From NCBI GenBank assembly GCA_016708585.1, contig JADJFK010000003.1, positions 123,317 through 187,316 of the forward strand: a DNA stretch of 64,000 nt, written 5' to 3'. Each line of letters starts with the position of its first letter. Position 1 is the stretch's first letter. A program made the translations under genes and the position numbers. The DNA comes from Sulfuritalea sp. Its GTDB lineage: Bacteria > Pseudomonadota > Gammaproteobacteria > Burkholderiales > Rhodocyclaceae. This document shows, one piece after another, positions 25,889-37,056 of the stretch. A model generated the notes under the pieces. That model did no database searches and had not been told where the DNA came from. It saw nothing but the letters and a program-made list of their open reading frames with translations.

Positions 25889-27904
25889 GGGTCTCCTCGT
25901 TTTCAGTGCAATAAGTGACGGTACGCAAAGCTAGCACTGGCGCGGGGGTGGTCTGGGTAGACCGTTGATTTCATTGACTTTCCTGTTCGCTTTGTAAACG
26001 GGTATGGTGGCCTCCCACTTTTGAGGTTCTGATGCAGGGTTGGCACACAACGTTTTTGGGGATGCGTGGGCTCCCCCGCGATATCAGCGACTTCGAGATG
26101 AAGGCATTTTTCACCTTCGATGGTGCCGAGCGCGACGCAATCAATGCACGCCGAGGTGATTCCCACAAGCTTGGTCTGGCGCTCCATATTGGTTTCCTGC
26201 GCATGAGTGGGCGTTTGCTCGGTGCCTTTCGGGTAATTCCAGTAGCCTTGTGGCGCCACCTTGGCAACGAGCTTGGCATTGCAGCACCAGAAGTCGCCTC
26301 GCTGAGAGCCATGTATGAACGCGGGCGCACGCTATTCGATCACCAACAAGTAGCCTGCACGGTCCTTGGATTCCAGTGGATGAGCGAGCACCAGCGCCGC
26401 TCACTGGTACGTGAACTGCGCGACGAAGTGGCGCGCTGCGCCGACCGCGATCAGCTACTCGTGCGGGCGCGTCAATGGCTGTACAAGAACAAGCTGGTGA
26501 TCGTGCACGAGCGGGCAATTCGGACACTGATTGCGGCGGCACTTGCCCAGCTTGAAGTTGAAACAGGCACCGCCATCGCCGCCAGCGTTGATCCAGCAAC
26601 ACTTGATCGCTGGCGAGCCTCAGTTTCAGAGCTGCGCCCAGATGGACAAACCCAGCAGAGTTGGCTATGGGCTGCACCGGCGAAACACTCAACCCGCCAA
26701 ATCAGCGAGGTACTGGAGCGCATCGACCTGCTTTACACGCTGGACGTTCATAAGCACCTGGCAGACATCCCCGATCTCATCTTGCGCCGCTACGCGCGCC
26801 GACTTGTCTCCAGGCCGCCCTCAGCCGGAGCCAAGATCAAAGAGCCAGCGCGCACCGTGGAGGTCGCATGCTTTCTTCGGTATTGCCTGTTCACCACCAC
26901 AGACCAGTTGATCCTTATGGTGCAGCGCCGGATCGCCGATCTGTGGCGTCAGGCTGCCGCCGATGTCCCCGCTACCGTCAATTGGGCCGCAATGTACAAA
27001 ACGCTGCTCGGCGAACTTGTTGCCTTGAGCGCGCAAGGTGCGGTGCCAGATGCTGAGTTGCGTGCCCGTCTTGAAGCCTTGATCACCGAAACCCAGAAAC
27101 GCAAACCACCGAGCAGGGCCTCCCTGGTCCGCGAGGGATTGATTGATGGAATTCGCCCCGTGCGGTCGTTGCTCGTCGCCATTGCAAAGCTGCCCTGGCA
27201 GGCCACCGGCGAGCATCCTGCCATCGAGTACCTTGCCAAGCTGCAAGCTTTATATCTCAAAGGATCCAGAAAGCTGCCAGTTGAAGTGGTGGCACCAAGT
27301 CTGGGAATGATCTGGCAGGTTTCGATCTCCAGCCCAGACCGGGAACGGGCGTTTCAGGCGTTGGAGGTGGCCACCCTGTTTGCCCTGCGCCGCGCGGTGC
27401 GCAATGGCTCGGTCTGGATTGAGCACAGCCTGAGCTTTCGGGGTCGTGCGCGCTTGTTCTTCACGGACGAGCGTTGGCAGGCAGAGTCCAAGAAACACTA
27501 TGCCCGTCTATCGTTACCCAGCAAGGCTGCCACTTTCTTGAAGCCTTTGCTGGCCAGAGTAACTGCCGGTGTCGATGCGGTGGCCGCTGCAGCCCGCAGT
27601 GGCGTACTGCGCGTGGATGATGAACTCCATTTGTCGCCATTGCCCGCAGAGGACGAAGACCCAGAAGTGACCAAGCTGCGCGCGGCTTTGGATCACCGCA
27701 TCGGTGAGGTTCAATTGCCGGAAGTGATTCTGGCCGTTGACGCCCAGGTGCGCTTTAGCTGGATCATGCTCGGACGTGAGCCGCGCTCTACCGACGAGCT
27801 GCTGATGGTCTATGCCGGCATCATGGCCCACGGCACCAGTCTGACTGCGGTCGAATGCGCGCGCATGATTCCGCAATTGTCTGCCACCAGCATTCGCCAG
27901 GCCA
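25889..27904 (+). mobile_element. IS1071 copy 1, right part missing
   Basis: Starts with the Tn3-type end GGGGTCTCCTCGTTTTCAGT and matches the complete copy at 60,802-64,000 through 27,904 apart from a few indels that lie in the other copy. It carries the long left repeat and about 1.87 kb of tnpA. At 27,901-27,904 the bases GCCA belong to both IS1071 and the adjoining IS91-like fragment, so the join has 4-bp microhomology. The right end of IS1071 is absent. Confidence 0.88.
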
Positions 27905-28431
27905 AGCTGGTGCCCCCGCCGCGCACGCACCGCCACCGCTACTTTGGCGTGCTGGCACCGAACTCACCCTTGAGGCCTGCCGTCACGGCGCTGGCGCGTG
28001 ATGCAGCGGTGAAACCGGCGCAGGTGCAAGCCGAGCCAGCCAGCACGGCTGCAGGCGAGGGCGCACTTGGGGTAAGAAGCCCACTGCCAACCCAGACCGA
28101 GCCCGCCCAGCCGGTGCCACCCAAGCGCCCGGCGCACTATTTGTGGGCGGTGCTGATGGCCCGTATCTACGAGGTGTTCCCGCTGCTGTGCCCCATCTGC
28201 GGCGGGCAAATGCACATCATCGCCTTCATCACACACAGTGCCGATATCCGCCAAATACTGGAGCACATCGGGGTGGAGACGGAGCCGCCGCACATCACCC
28301 CGGCACGCGGGCCGCCACTGTGGGACGAGTGCGACGCGCAAGCCGCAGAGGGCGTGGAGCCAGCCCCAGACTGGGATGAAGCGACCCAACCGGCCCCGGA
28401 CTTCGAGGTCGATCAGCGCGTCAGTTGGTAG
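26032..28431 (+). pseudogene. In-frame chimera: IS1071 TnpA N-part + IS91-like C-part
   Basis: An open frame of 799 codons. Codons 1-624 are the N-terminal two thirds of the IS1071 Tn3-family transposase (DUF4158-type region; RTLFDHQQVACTVLGFQWMS), ending at QLSATSIRQA. Codons 625-799 are the C-terminal 175 residues of the IS91-like transposase, starting KLVPPPRTHRH. The IS1071 part lacks most of the DDE catalytic domain, and the IS91 part lacks the HUH domain, so neither activity should remain. Confidence 0.82.
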
Positions 28432-28628
28432 GGTGGCAACAGCGGTTAACAGTGGTTTTGCCAACGTTGCGAGGCAGCGCTGCGCCTGTCACCGCCAAAA
28501 ACGGGTCATACCGAAAAATCTCGGGCAACTGGCTTTGAGAAATCAACCCAGCAGTCCCCTGTGTGCATGCCTGAGACGCCCCAAACGTGTGCTATACTTG
28601 TGCTCATGCGGTTGGATTTCCTATCCCC
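27905..28628 (+). mobile_element. IS91-like element, copy A: right 724 bp only
   Basis: Matches the last 724 bases of the full-length element at 42,9-44,7 kb, with the precise right end TTTCCTATCCCC. The left break lies at (GC)CAAGCTGGTG in the element, which is the same place as in copy D. Transposase codons before the C-terminal 175 are absent. Confidence 0.88.
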
Positions 28629-28696
28629 TTTAGGGCCCGTTGCCATCAGGTAACATCATACAATATAAACACATAATACAAGAAAAACGTATCATG

Positions 28697-29434
28697 TCAA
28701 TCGTTATGTTTCTTTGCCAGGCCAAGATAAGTTTCGATGACTTTCGGGTTTTTTGCGAGATCTGAGGCTTGTCCTTCAAGCACCATGTCACCAGTTTCCA
28801 GGACATACCCATAGTCGGCCACATCCAGAGCGGCACGCGCATTCTGCTCAATGAGGAGCGTGGAGACACCAGTTTCCCGCAAGCGGTCGATGATGCGAAA
28901 GATATCCTTGACGATTAGCGGGGCCAGGCCGAGACTGGGTTCGTCGAGCATCAACAGCGTTGGCTTGGCCATCAGGGCACGTCCGACCGCAAGCATCTGT
29001 CGCTCGCCGCCCGAAAGTGTTCCGGCCTCTTGTTTGTAACGCTCCATCAAGCGCGGAAATAGCTGAAAAACGTAATCCATCTGGTCGTCATGTCGCGGCT
29101 CTCGGGCGCGGTAGCGACGATAGCTACCCAAAAGCAAATTGTCAGCCACGCTCATACTGTTGAACAACTCGCGCGTCTCCGGCACCAAGCTCATGCCGCG
29201 CGCAACTCGCTGTTCAACATCAAGGCCCGCGAGGCTCTGACCAAGAAACCTCACCTCGCCACGTCCTGGAAGACAACCCATGATTGCGTTGAGCATGGTC
29301 GATTTCCCGGCGCCGTTCGGCCCGATCACTGTGACGATCTGGCCAGACCGAATTTGAATACTCGCACCGTGCAGCGCCTCCACCTTGCCGTAACCGACAT
29401 GCAAATCGTGGACATCAAGAACTAGATCAGGCAT
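28697..29434 (-). CDS. livF: Branched-chain amino acid-type ABC ATPase LivF
   Basis: A 245-residue ATP-binding subunit. Walker A is GPNGAGKS (about 38-45), the signature is LSGGERQM (about 140), and Walker B is LLMLDEP followed by the LivF-typical SLGLAPLIV. It would drive uptake with the fused LivM-LivG and LivH. ATG 29434 overlaps the upstream stop by eight bases, which supports coupling. The actual substrate may be branched-chain amino acids, amides or aromatic compounds; the sequence does not decide. Confidence 0.88.
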   Translation of the reverse strand: MPDLVLDVHDLHVGYGKVEALHGASIQIRSGQIVTVIGPNGAGKSTMLNAIMGCLPGRGEVRFLGQSLAGLDVEQRVARGMSLVPETRELFNSMSVADNLLLGSYRRYRAREPRHDDQMDYVFQLFPRLMERYKQEAGTLSGGERQMLAVGRALMAKPTLLMLDEPSLGLAPLIVKDIFRIIDRLRETGVSTLLIEQNARAALDVADYGYVLETGDMVLEGQASDLAKNPKVIETYLGLAKKHND

Positions 29435-31187
29435 CTGCGCCTCCCAGATAGGCTTCCAGCACGGCCGGATTTTGTTGTATCTCCACCGGCAGGCCTTCAG
29501 CGATCTTGATGCCAAACTCCATGACCACCAGCCGGTCCGTCAGGTTCATGACAAAGTCCATGTCGTGCTCGACGATCAGGATAGTCATCCCTTCCGCCTG
29601 AAGTTTTTTGAGCAGCTCGGCCAACGCCAGCTTTTCCTTATAGCGCAAGCCGGCAGCCGGCTCGTCCAGCAACAGCAACACGGGATCACAGCACAATGCG
29701 CGTGCGATCTCCAGTATGCGCTGCTGACCCAGGGCCAGGCTTCCGGCCTCTTCGTACATGCAATCCTTCAAGCCGACCCGCTCCAACTGGCGTGCCGCTT
29801 CGTGAAGCAGCGCTGCTTCATCGTCGCGATTGGCGCATACGAGACTGCGACCGACTCCAGCCCGGCCACGCAAATGCCCACCGATCGCCACATTTTCCAG
29901 CACCGTCATGGTCGGCAGCAGCCGCACATGCTGAAAAGTACGCGCAATTCCGAGCTTGGCGATATCGCGCGAAGCCAAATTGCCGATCGACTGGCCGCAA
30001 AACAAGATTTCGCCGGACGTAACCGGGAGCACACCGGTCACCAAATTAAACATCGTTGATTTGCCGGCGCCGTTTGGCCCGATCAACCCCATGATTTCCC
30101 CTGCCCTGACACTGAAAAACAAATTATTGATCGCAATCAGCCCACCGAACCGCTTGTATACCTCCCTGACCTCAAGAATCGTCGTGCCTGTCTTGGGCTT
30201 GTCCCGACGGCTCAGCAGGGTCGCTCTGGCAGGCGCGATCACGCCTCCCTGTTTCGGAAACCACCGGCGCACAAATGGCCATAAACCATCCGGTGCCCAC
30301 TGCAGCAGCGCGACCAGCAAAATGCCGAACACGATCATTTCATAGTTCCCGGTACCACCAAAAAGTGCCGGCAGAACTCCTTGCAACTGATCTTTCATGA
30401 CGGTCAGCAGTGCTGATCCGAGGATTGCGCCCCAAATAAAACCAGAACCACCAACCACCACCATGAACAGGTATTCAACGCCGGCATTAAGACTGAATGG
30501 ACTGGGATTTACGGTCCCCTGCAGATGAGCATATAGCCAGCCGGATATGGCGGCAGCCACAGCGGCATAAACAAATACCATAATTTTCGTCGACGCTGTA
30601 TTGATACCCATCGCCTCAGCCATTACGCCACCACCTTTGAGTGCGCGAATGGCGCGACCAGGCCGTGAATTCAACAAATTGCGCGAGGCAACGAGTACAA
30701 CTATTAGTGCAAACCAGATCAGGTAATACATTTCACGCCCACTATTCAGCAGGGTGCCAAACAGGCTGATTGGTTCGATGCCGTTGATACCGTCATACTT
30801 GCCAAGAAACTCCAGGTTTCCAAACAGATAGAAAAGCGAGAGGCACCAGGCAATCGTTCCTAGCGGCAGGTAATGCCCGGAAAGACGCATCGTCACCGCT
30901 CCCAGTACGTAAGCGGCAACTGCGGTGAGCGCAATACCGATCAGCAATGTCAACCACGGATTCAAGCCGTACTTGGTAGTCAGATATGCGGTTGTGTAGG
31001 CCCCAATCCCAACGAACGCAGCTTGGCCGAACGAGGTCAATCCCGCCACACCGGTCAGCAGCACCAGGCCGACCGCGACAATACTGTACAAACCAATGTA
31101 GTTGGCCAGCGTGATCCAGAACTCGGGGGAAAATACCGGAAACAGCACAACCAGTGCAGCAAACAAAATAATAAATGGATTTTTCAT
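29427..31187 (-). CDS. Fused LivM permease / LivG ATPase
   Basis: A 586-residue fusion. The first 320 residues form a LivM-type permease with about ten membrane segments ([20 protein letters not shown] and [14 protein letters not shown] motifs). From about 340 on is a LivG-type ATPase with Walker A GPNGAGKS, signature [15 protein letters not shown] and Walker [12 protein letters not shown]. Such fusions are common in betaproteobacteria and are not an artefact. It lies three bases after livH, in one operon. Confidence 0.88.
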   Translation of the reverse strand: MKNPFIILFAALVVLFPVFSPEFWITLANYIGLYSIVAVGLVLLTGVAGLTSFGQAAFVGIGAYTTAYLTTKYGLNPWLTLLIGIALTAVAAYVLGAVTMRLSGHYLPLGTIAWCLSLFYLFGNLEFLGKYDGINGIEPISLFGTLLNSGREMYYLIWFALIVVLVASRNLLNSRPGRAIRALKGGGVMAEAMGINTASTKIMVFVYAAVAAAISGWLYAHLQGTVNPSPFSLNAGVEYLFMVVVGGSGFIWGAILGSALLTVMKDQLQGVLPALFGGTGNYEMIVFGILLVALLQWAPDGLWPFVRRWFPKQGGVIAPARATLLSRRDKPKTGTTILEVREVYKRFGGLIAINNLFFSVRAGEIMGLIGPNGAGKSTMFNLVTGVLPVTSGEILFCGQSIGNLASRDIAKLGIARTFQHVRLLPTMTVLENVAIGGHLRGRAGVGRSLVCANRDDEAALLHEAARQLERVGLKDCMYEEAGSLALGQQRILEIARALCCDPVLLLLDEPAAGLRYKEKLALAELLKKLQAEGMTILIVEHDMDFVMNLTDRLVVMEFGIKIAEGLPVEIQQNPAVLEAYLGGADA

Positions 31188-31190
31188 GGC

Positions 31191-32252
31191 CTATTCCTCC
31201 TCATCCTGATGTCCGGATGAAAACGAACGCCACAGCAACACCGGGATAACCAGGGTAAACACAATCACTTCCTTGAATCCGCTTGCCCAAAAACTTGAGT
31301 AGGACTCCAGCAAGCCCACCAGAAGTGCCCCCACCGCCGCGACTGGATAGCTCGCCAGCCCACCAATAATCGCACCAACAAATCCTTTCAGGCCAATCAG
31401 GAATCCAGTGTCGTAGTACACCGTAGTGATCGGGGCAATAAGGATGCCTGACAGGGCGCCCATGCCGGCCGCCAGCGTAAAAGCCAGACGCCCCGCTTGC
31501 GCAGTACCGATCCCCATGAGTCTGGCACCGAGACGATTGACCGCCGTGGCGCGTAGCGCCTTTCCGACCAGGGTGCGCTCAAAAAATACATACAGGATGC
31601 CTATCAATAATATCGAGACTCCGACAATGGCCGCGCTCTGGCCGGTGACAGTAACCGTCCCAAACTGATAACTGGCATCGGAAAAAGGCGTGGTGCGAGA
31701 ACCCTCAGCACCGAAAATGACCAGCCCGATACCTACCAGTGCGAAATGCACGCCAACCGAAACGATTAGCAGCACCAAAACGCTGGCCTCCGCCAATGAC
31801 TGAAAGGCAACTCGATATATCAGGGGGCCCATCGGCACCACAATGGCAAGCGTCAATGCCGCCTGCACGAGCATGGGCATGTGGGCGGTCGGCACAGTCT
31901 TGGCGACGGCAAAAACAACGAGCGGAAATATCAGATATTTACCAGCTGCAATCAGCAATGTCTTTGACAGTCCGGCCGTATGCCCAACCACACGAAACTG
32001 CTTGACTGCATCGTAGAGTTCCATCAGAAATGCAACCATGCCGAACACCAGTAACAAATTCGCGGTTCCAGCGAACTTGCCACTTTGCATGGCGGCCATG
32101 GTCAACGCCCCGAAGGCAACGAACTCCCCCTGTGGAAGAAAGATTATCCGCGTGACCGAAAACAATAATACCGTTGCCAGAGCCAGCAATGCATAGATTG
32201 CACCGGTTGAGACACCATCCTGAGCCAGAATGGCGGCTATTGAAAAGTCCAT
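31191..32252 (-). CDS. livH: LivH-type permease
   Basis: A 353-residue inner-membrane permease. It contains the LivH signature GAIYALLALATVLLFSVTRI near the start and FVGAIIGGLASYPVAAVGAL near the C-terminus. It is about 50 residues longer than E. coli LivH because of an insert around residues 75-120 (MELYDAVKQFRVVGHTAGLS), seen in some betaproteobacterial members. It pairs with the LivM part of the next gene to form the channel. A 278-base gap upstream holds no gene. Confidence 0.85.
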   Translation of the reverse strand: MDFSIAAILAQDGVSTGAIYALLALATVLLFSVTRIIFLPQGEFVAFGALTMAAMQSGKFAGTANLLLVFGMVAFLMELYDAVKQFRVVGHTAGLSKTLLIAAGKYLIFPLVVFAVAKTVPTAHMPMLVQAALTLAIVVPMGPLIYRVAFQSLAEASVLVLLIVSVGVHFALVGIGLVIFGAEGSRTTPFSDASYQFGTVTVTGQSAAIVGVSILLIGILYVFFERTLVGKALRATAVNRLGARLMGIGTAQAGRLAFTLAAGMGALSGILIAPITTVYYDTGFLIGLKGFVGAIIGGLASYPVAAVGALLVGLLESYSSFWASGFKEVIVFTLVIPVLLWRSFSSGHQDEEE

Positions 32253-32530
32253 GATTTCCCCGTTTTAATGCTGACTGGAACAAGCAACCAAAAGCGCGGA
32301 ACAGACCGCGGGCGATACTTCTCGCCAATGTCTTGTATCGTCAGGAGGCAAATCAACTGACCGGCGAACGAAAGGGATCTGTAAAAATTGAGGCTGCAAG
32401 CCAGACAGAGTCTGGTCCGCGACCCCGTGAAACCCTGTCGCACGGTCAGTTGAATATCTGGTGTGCCGGTTCGTCCACTCCAATATGGCATTTCGAACCG
32501 GAACACTGGCAACGCTGGTTGACGTCGCTA

Positions 32531-33700
32531 TTATTTTGCGCTGTTGACCAACTTCCACTTGCCATCGACCACTTGCACCATGACGCGTGAACGCTGATCG
32601 AAGCCAAGGTGATCAGTCTTGCTCATGTTGAAGATGCCTTGCGAGCCAGGCAGCTCCTTGATGTTTTCAAGTGCATCCCGCAATGCCAGCTTGAATTCCT
32701 TGGTACCAGGCTTGCTCGTTTTGAGGGCAGTCTGCACAGCTGAGGTCACCAGCAGGCCGGCATCCCAGGCATGGCCACCGAAAGTCGAGATCGTGCCAAC
32801 GCCATATGCCTTTTCATAAGCGTGCATGTAGCGCAGCGCCGATTTTTTGACCACATTTGTGTCGGGCAGTTGATCGGCGACAAGAAGCGGACCCGCCGGC
32901 AGCAGGGTGCCTTCGCAATCCTTGCCGCACACACGCAAGAAATCGTTGTTGGCCACGCCGTGCGTCTGATAAATCTTGCCTTTATAGCCACGCTCCCTCA
33001 ACGTCTTTTGCGGCAGGGCTGCGGGCGTGCCATAGCCGGCAATAAAGACCGCGTCCGGATTAGCCGCCATGATCTTCAGGACCTGGCCCGTAACCGACGT
33101 ATCACTGCGGGCGAACCGTTCATTGTCGACCAGGCGAAGCTTGCGCAATTCCGCGAATTTGGAAAACTCACGAAACCAGCCCTCGCCATAGGCATCCGCA
33201 AAACCGATAAACGCCACAGTCTTGATCCCGCTGTCGGCCATGTTGGCAGTAATCGCAGCGCTCATTTGCGCATCATTTTGCGGTGTCTTGAAAACCCAGT
33301 GACGTTTGGCATCAACCGGCTCAACGATGGCGGATGAAGCGGCCATTGAAATCATCGGTGTCGCGGACTCCGCTGCCACGTCAATCATTGCCAGAGAGTT
33401 AGACGTGACAGTAGATCCGATGACAATGTCCACCTTGTCGTCGTAAACCAGCTTGCGGATATCCTTGACTGCAGTGGTGGTGTCTGAGGCGTCATCGAGT
33501 ACGATGTACTGAACTGTCTTGCCGCCGATTTCCTTGGGCATCAGTGCAATCGTATTTTTTTCTGGAATCCCAAGCGATGCCGCCGGTCCGGTGGCGCTTA
33601 CCACCACGCCAACCTTGACTTGCGCCCATGTATTGCCACTGCAAAGCAGCGCAGCAACGGCTACCACCTGCAATAATGATTTACCTATCGATCGTTTCAT
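32531..33700 (-). CDS. Periplasmic substrate-binding protein, LivK-type
   Basis: A 389-residue protein with a Sec signal peptide (MKRSIGKSLLQVVAVAALLC, cleavage near TWAQ) and a type I periplasmic-binding fold: VKVGVVVSATGPAASLGIPE, GSTVTSNSLAMIDVAAE, FIGFADAYGEGWFREF. It would capture the substrate for the transporter encoded downstream. ATG 33700 follows AGGAGA. The family also includes receptors for aromatic acids and amides, so the ligand is open. Confidence 0.87.
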   Translation of the reverse strand: MKRSIGKSLLQVVAVAALLCSGNTWAQVKVGVVVSATGPAASLGIPEKNTIALMPKEIGGKTVQYIVLDDASDTTTAVKDIRKLVYDDKVDIVIGSTVTSNSLAMIDVAAESATPMISMAASSAIVEPVDAKRHWVFKTPQNDAQMSAAITANMADSGIKTVAFIGFADAYGEGWFREFSKFAELRKLRLVDNERFARSDTSVTGQVLKIMAANPDAVFIAGYGTPAALPQKTLRERGYKGKIYQTHGVANNDFLRVCGKDCEGTLLPAGPLLVADQLPDTNVVKKSALRYMHAYEKAYGVGTISTFGGHAWDAGLLVTSAVQTALKTSKPGTKEFKLALRDALENIKELPGSQGIFNMSKTDHLGFDQRSRVMVQVVDGKWKLVNSAK

Positions 33701-34596
33701 TTGTCTTCTCCTATGGATTGATTACTTTACTTTACTTTTTTCGCTGCTTTTTTAGTTCTACAGCTGTTCGCGCTTGCCAGGTTAGCTTTCGACACGCCCT
33801 TTTCTTCCCCCTTTCTGGTCGCGCCATCGACATTGGATCGAGTCGGCACGAGTGAGAGCGACCTCACGCGCCCAACCATCGCCCATGGCCCGAGATTCAA
33901 GTGTTAGATAACTATCGAGTTTTCATGCCAACGAAACGTGATCCATCTCTAACTGAAAACGTCATTCGATTTGTTTACCCCGAACATCCTGTCACAGGTT
34001 CGCCATAATAGGCGCAGATTGCTTGATGTCAAATTAACAAAGTAGACTTTTCCAATTCCTGTTGAAAACGTCAGGTGCGCGAATCTCTGTATTCTCCAGT
34101 GCCTGAAGTGCCCTTCCGAAAATGCATTTCAACACGACCCCAATGATCTCCTAAGGGGCGCGAATGCACCTGACTCCTTTCGCACCAACAAATAGAGGAG
34201 CGCTTTTGATTGCCCCTTCACCTTCCCAACAATAATCGGTCCGGCAATCACCCGGTCATCCCAAGCGAGAACAAGCAGCAGCTGGCCGAAGCTGCAGAAC
34301 GACTGTGCAAACAACTCATTTTGATCGTCCTGTCAGGCAACCAGAGGACACGACTCTGCCTGGTCCCTGACAGAGCCGGCAATCAAAAAGATCGCCATGC
34401 CCTAGAACGTGTGCATCATCAAGGGCTCTTCCCTTCTTCAAATTCGTCCACCATTAAAGAACTATATTTCATTTTTCATAATGGATCACATTTCAGCTCC
34501 CATGGAACATCATAAAAATTGGCTTCATTGTGCCGATTTTAACGAATATTCGCATTAAACTTCATTATAAGTGCATAATAAAGCATGTCAAAAAGT
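33701..34596. other. Gene-poor spacer upstream of livK
   Basis: About 900 bases, clearly more A+T-rich than the rest, with no gene I can support. The part next to 33,700 must hold the leftward liv promoter. A minus-strand ORF at 34,129-34,314 has no ribosome site or recognisable domain. The end at 34,596 abuts IS91-like copy B. Confidence 0.5.
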
Positions 34597-36320
34597 ATTT
34601 GAGGGCCAGGGCGACCACCACAGCCCCAGGCCCTACGTGCGCAAAGCGGCGAGGGTCAATTTGAGGGCCAGGGCGACCACCACAGCCCCAGGCCCTACGT
34701 GCGCAAAGCGTTCGAGAAATATCTGGAGTGCGGCATCTTCGCCCACGGCTTTGCCCGCGCCCGCTGCGACGACTGCGGACACGACTTCCTGGTCGCCTTC
34801 TCGTGCAAAGGCAGGGGTGTCTGCCCCTCATGCAACACCCGGCGCATGGCTGAGACGGCGGCACACCTCACCGACCATGTGTTTCCCCGCCTGCCGGTGC
34901 GCCAGTGGGTGCTGTCGGTGCCCAAACGGCTGCGGTACTACATGCAGCGAGAGGGCCCGGTGCTGGGCATGGTGCTGCGCATCTTCCTACGCGTCATCGC
35001 GCAAACGCTGCAAGCCAACAGCCCTGGTGCGGCCAATGTGGACAAGGCAGCACTGCACATAGGCGCAGTCGCCTTCATCCACCGCTTTGGCTCCAGTCTG
35101 AACGAGCATGCACTTCCATGTCTGCGCAGTCGATGGCGTGTTTGAGGAAGTGGCGGGCGAGGAGGGCGATGCTGCTGATGCAGCTTCTCAAAGCTCACCA
35201 TCGCGCATCATCTTCCACCCCGCCACCGGCGTGACTGCGGATGCCGTGGGTCAGGTGCAGGCCAGCTTACGCAAACGCATCCTGCGCGCCTTTGTCGGAC
35301 GGGGCCTGCTGGAGAGTTTCGAGGCCCAAGAGATGCTGGGCTACAAGCACAGCGGGTTTTCGGCGGACACCAGCGTGTGCATAGCGGCGCACGACCGCGC
35401 CGGGCTGGAGCGGCTGCTGCGCTACTGCGCCCGCCCGCCGTTTGCCATGGAGCGGCTGCGCAAAGCGGGCAGCGAGCTGGTCTACCGCTGCGCCAAGCAG
35501 CACAGCGAGCCCGGCAGCCTGCCTCACAACAAGCGCGGCGTAAAGGCCGATGAGATCACCCTCACCCCGCTGGAGCTGATTGAACGTATCGCCAAGCTGG
35601 TGCCCCCGCCGCGCACGCACCGCCACCGCTACTTTGGCGTGCTGGCACCGAACTCACCCTTGAGGCCTGCCGTCACGGCGCTGGCGCGTGATGCAGCGGT
35701 GAAACCGGCGCAGGTGCAAGCCGAGCCAGCCAGCACGGCTGCAGGCGAGGGCGCACTTGGGGTAAGAAGCCCACTGCCAACCCAGACCGAGCCCGCCCAG
35801 CCGGTGCCACCCAAGCGCCCGGCGCACTATTTGTGGGCGGTGCTGATGGCCCGTATCTACGAGGGTGTTCCCGCTGCTGTGCCCCCATCTGCGGCGGGCA
35901 AATGCACATCATCGCCTTCATCACACACAGTGCCGATATCCGCCAAATACTGGAGCACATCGGGGTGGAGACGGAGCCGCCGCACATCACCCCGGCACGC
36001 GGGCCGCCACTGTGGGACGAGTGCGACGCGCAAGCCGCAGAGGGCGTGGAGCCAGCCCCAGACTGGGATGAAGCGACCCAACCGGCCCCGGACTTCGAGG
36101 TCGATCAGCGCGTCAGTTGGTAGGGTGGCAACAGCGGTTAACAGTGGTTTTGCCAACGTTGCGAGGCAGCGCTGCGCCTGTCACCGCCAAAAACGGGTCA
36201 TACCGAAAAATCTCGGGCAACTGGCTTTGAGAAATCAACCCAGCAGTCCCCTGTGTGCATGCCCGAGACGCCCCAAACGTGTGCTATACTTGTGCTCATG
36301 CGGTTGGATTTCCTATCCCC
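34597..36320 (+). mobile_element. IS91-like element, copy B, 5'-truncated
   Basis: Lacks the first part of the element. It begins with ATTTGAGGGCC, and its first 52 bases (34,597-34,648) are then repeated at the start of the main copy, which resumes at GCGAGGGTC (34,649). The right end TTTCCTATCCCC at 36,320 is intact. The transposase frame is broken by a 2-base loss near 35,108 and single-base gains near 35,863 and 35,881 relative to copy E. Confidence 0.88.
34699..36123 (+). pseudogene. IS91-like transposase, copy B, frameshifted
   Basis: Covers residues from about 53 to the C-terminus of the 526-residue copy E protein but needs three frame changes. The first indel falls in the HUH motif (HVHFH reads HALPC), so no HUH nuclease could be made from it. 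Bases between the indels are identical to copy E, which suggests sequence error or very recent damage. Confidence 0.82.
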
Positions 36321-36810
36321 GCCAATGCCTTTTCCTCATCTCCATCGAACAGGGCCGCTAAAAATGCCTTTCCCTCTTCGTCACCCTCTGGTGTTGCTGG
36401 ACTATCGCTAGCTTGTGTTGCTGGCGCAACCCCTACTGGGGTGTCGGGTGCGGTCTGGGCGGCCCGGGCCTCGTTGAGCAGCCTTGTTGCCTCTTCGAGC
36501 CGGCGCTCGGCGGCACCGTTCTTTTGGTACTGCGCTCGCATTTGCGCTACCGATACTTCGCTTTCAACGCCGTCAATCTTGACCTTGACCATCTGGTCAT
36601 CAATGGCTGGTGTCGCTGCTGGAGCCGCTAATTGCGCGGCCAACTGTGCGTCGGTATTGGCGGGCGCGCTTTCGCCCGGCTCTCAGCATCAAAACTGTCC
36701 TGCCTTTGATCTGCGATGGCCTGCATCGCCAGTTCACGCGCCGACGGCTCCTGAGTTTCATCAGGGTCCGGCACGCCCGTTTGGGTAGCGTCGTTGGTTG
36801 CGGTCGTCAT
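36321..36810 (-). pseudogene. Phage scaffold-like gene fragment, copy 1
   Basis: Same gene as at 42,159-42,649, but with a single C missing near 36,675 that shifts the frame. The 3' end is cut at the right end of IS91-like copy B. Confidence 0.75.
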
Positions 36811-37056
36811 GAAGTAGCTCCTTGGGGTTAAAAAATCAGTCGCTGGATTCAGCGGTAATAAAGGTTACATGGGACTGGTCGGTCAGCCGTCGCGCGAGTA
36901 ACCGGTGCGAATAACCGCCGAGAGTACACCCCGATCAAAGCCAGGCCAGACCAGCAGGCGCTGCTCAGCTGAACCCGCCGCGCATCAAAACCGCCACCTC
37001 ACCGGCGAATAGAGGCGGTTCCTGACCAGCGTTCACGGCTGAGGAGAAGTCTGCAA

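Noticed and set aside
29427..31187. Misassembled fusion of livM and livG
   Set aside because: Fused LivM-LivG proteins of about 590 residues are common in betaproteobacteria and the frame is clean.
34129..34515. Short ORFs on both strands upstream of copy B
   Set aside because: No domain, no ribosome site, A+T-rich surroundings; more likely decayed DNA.
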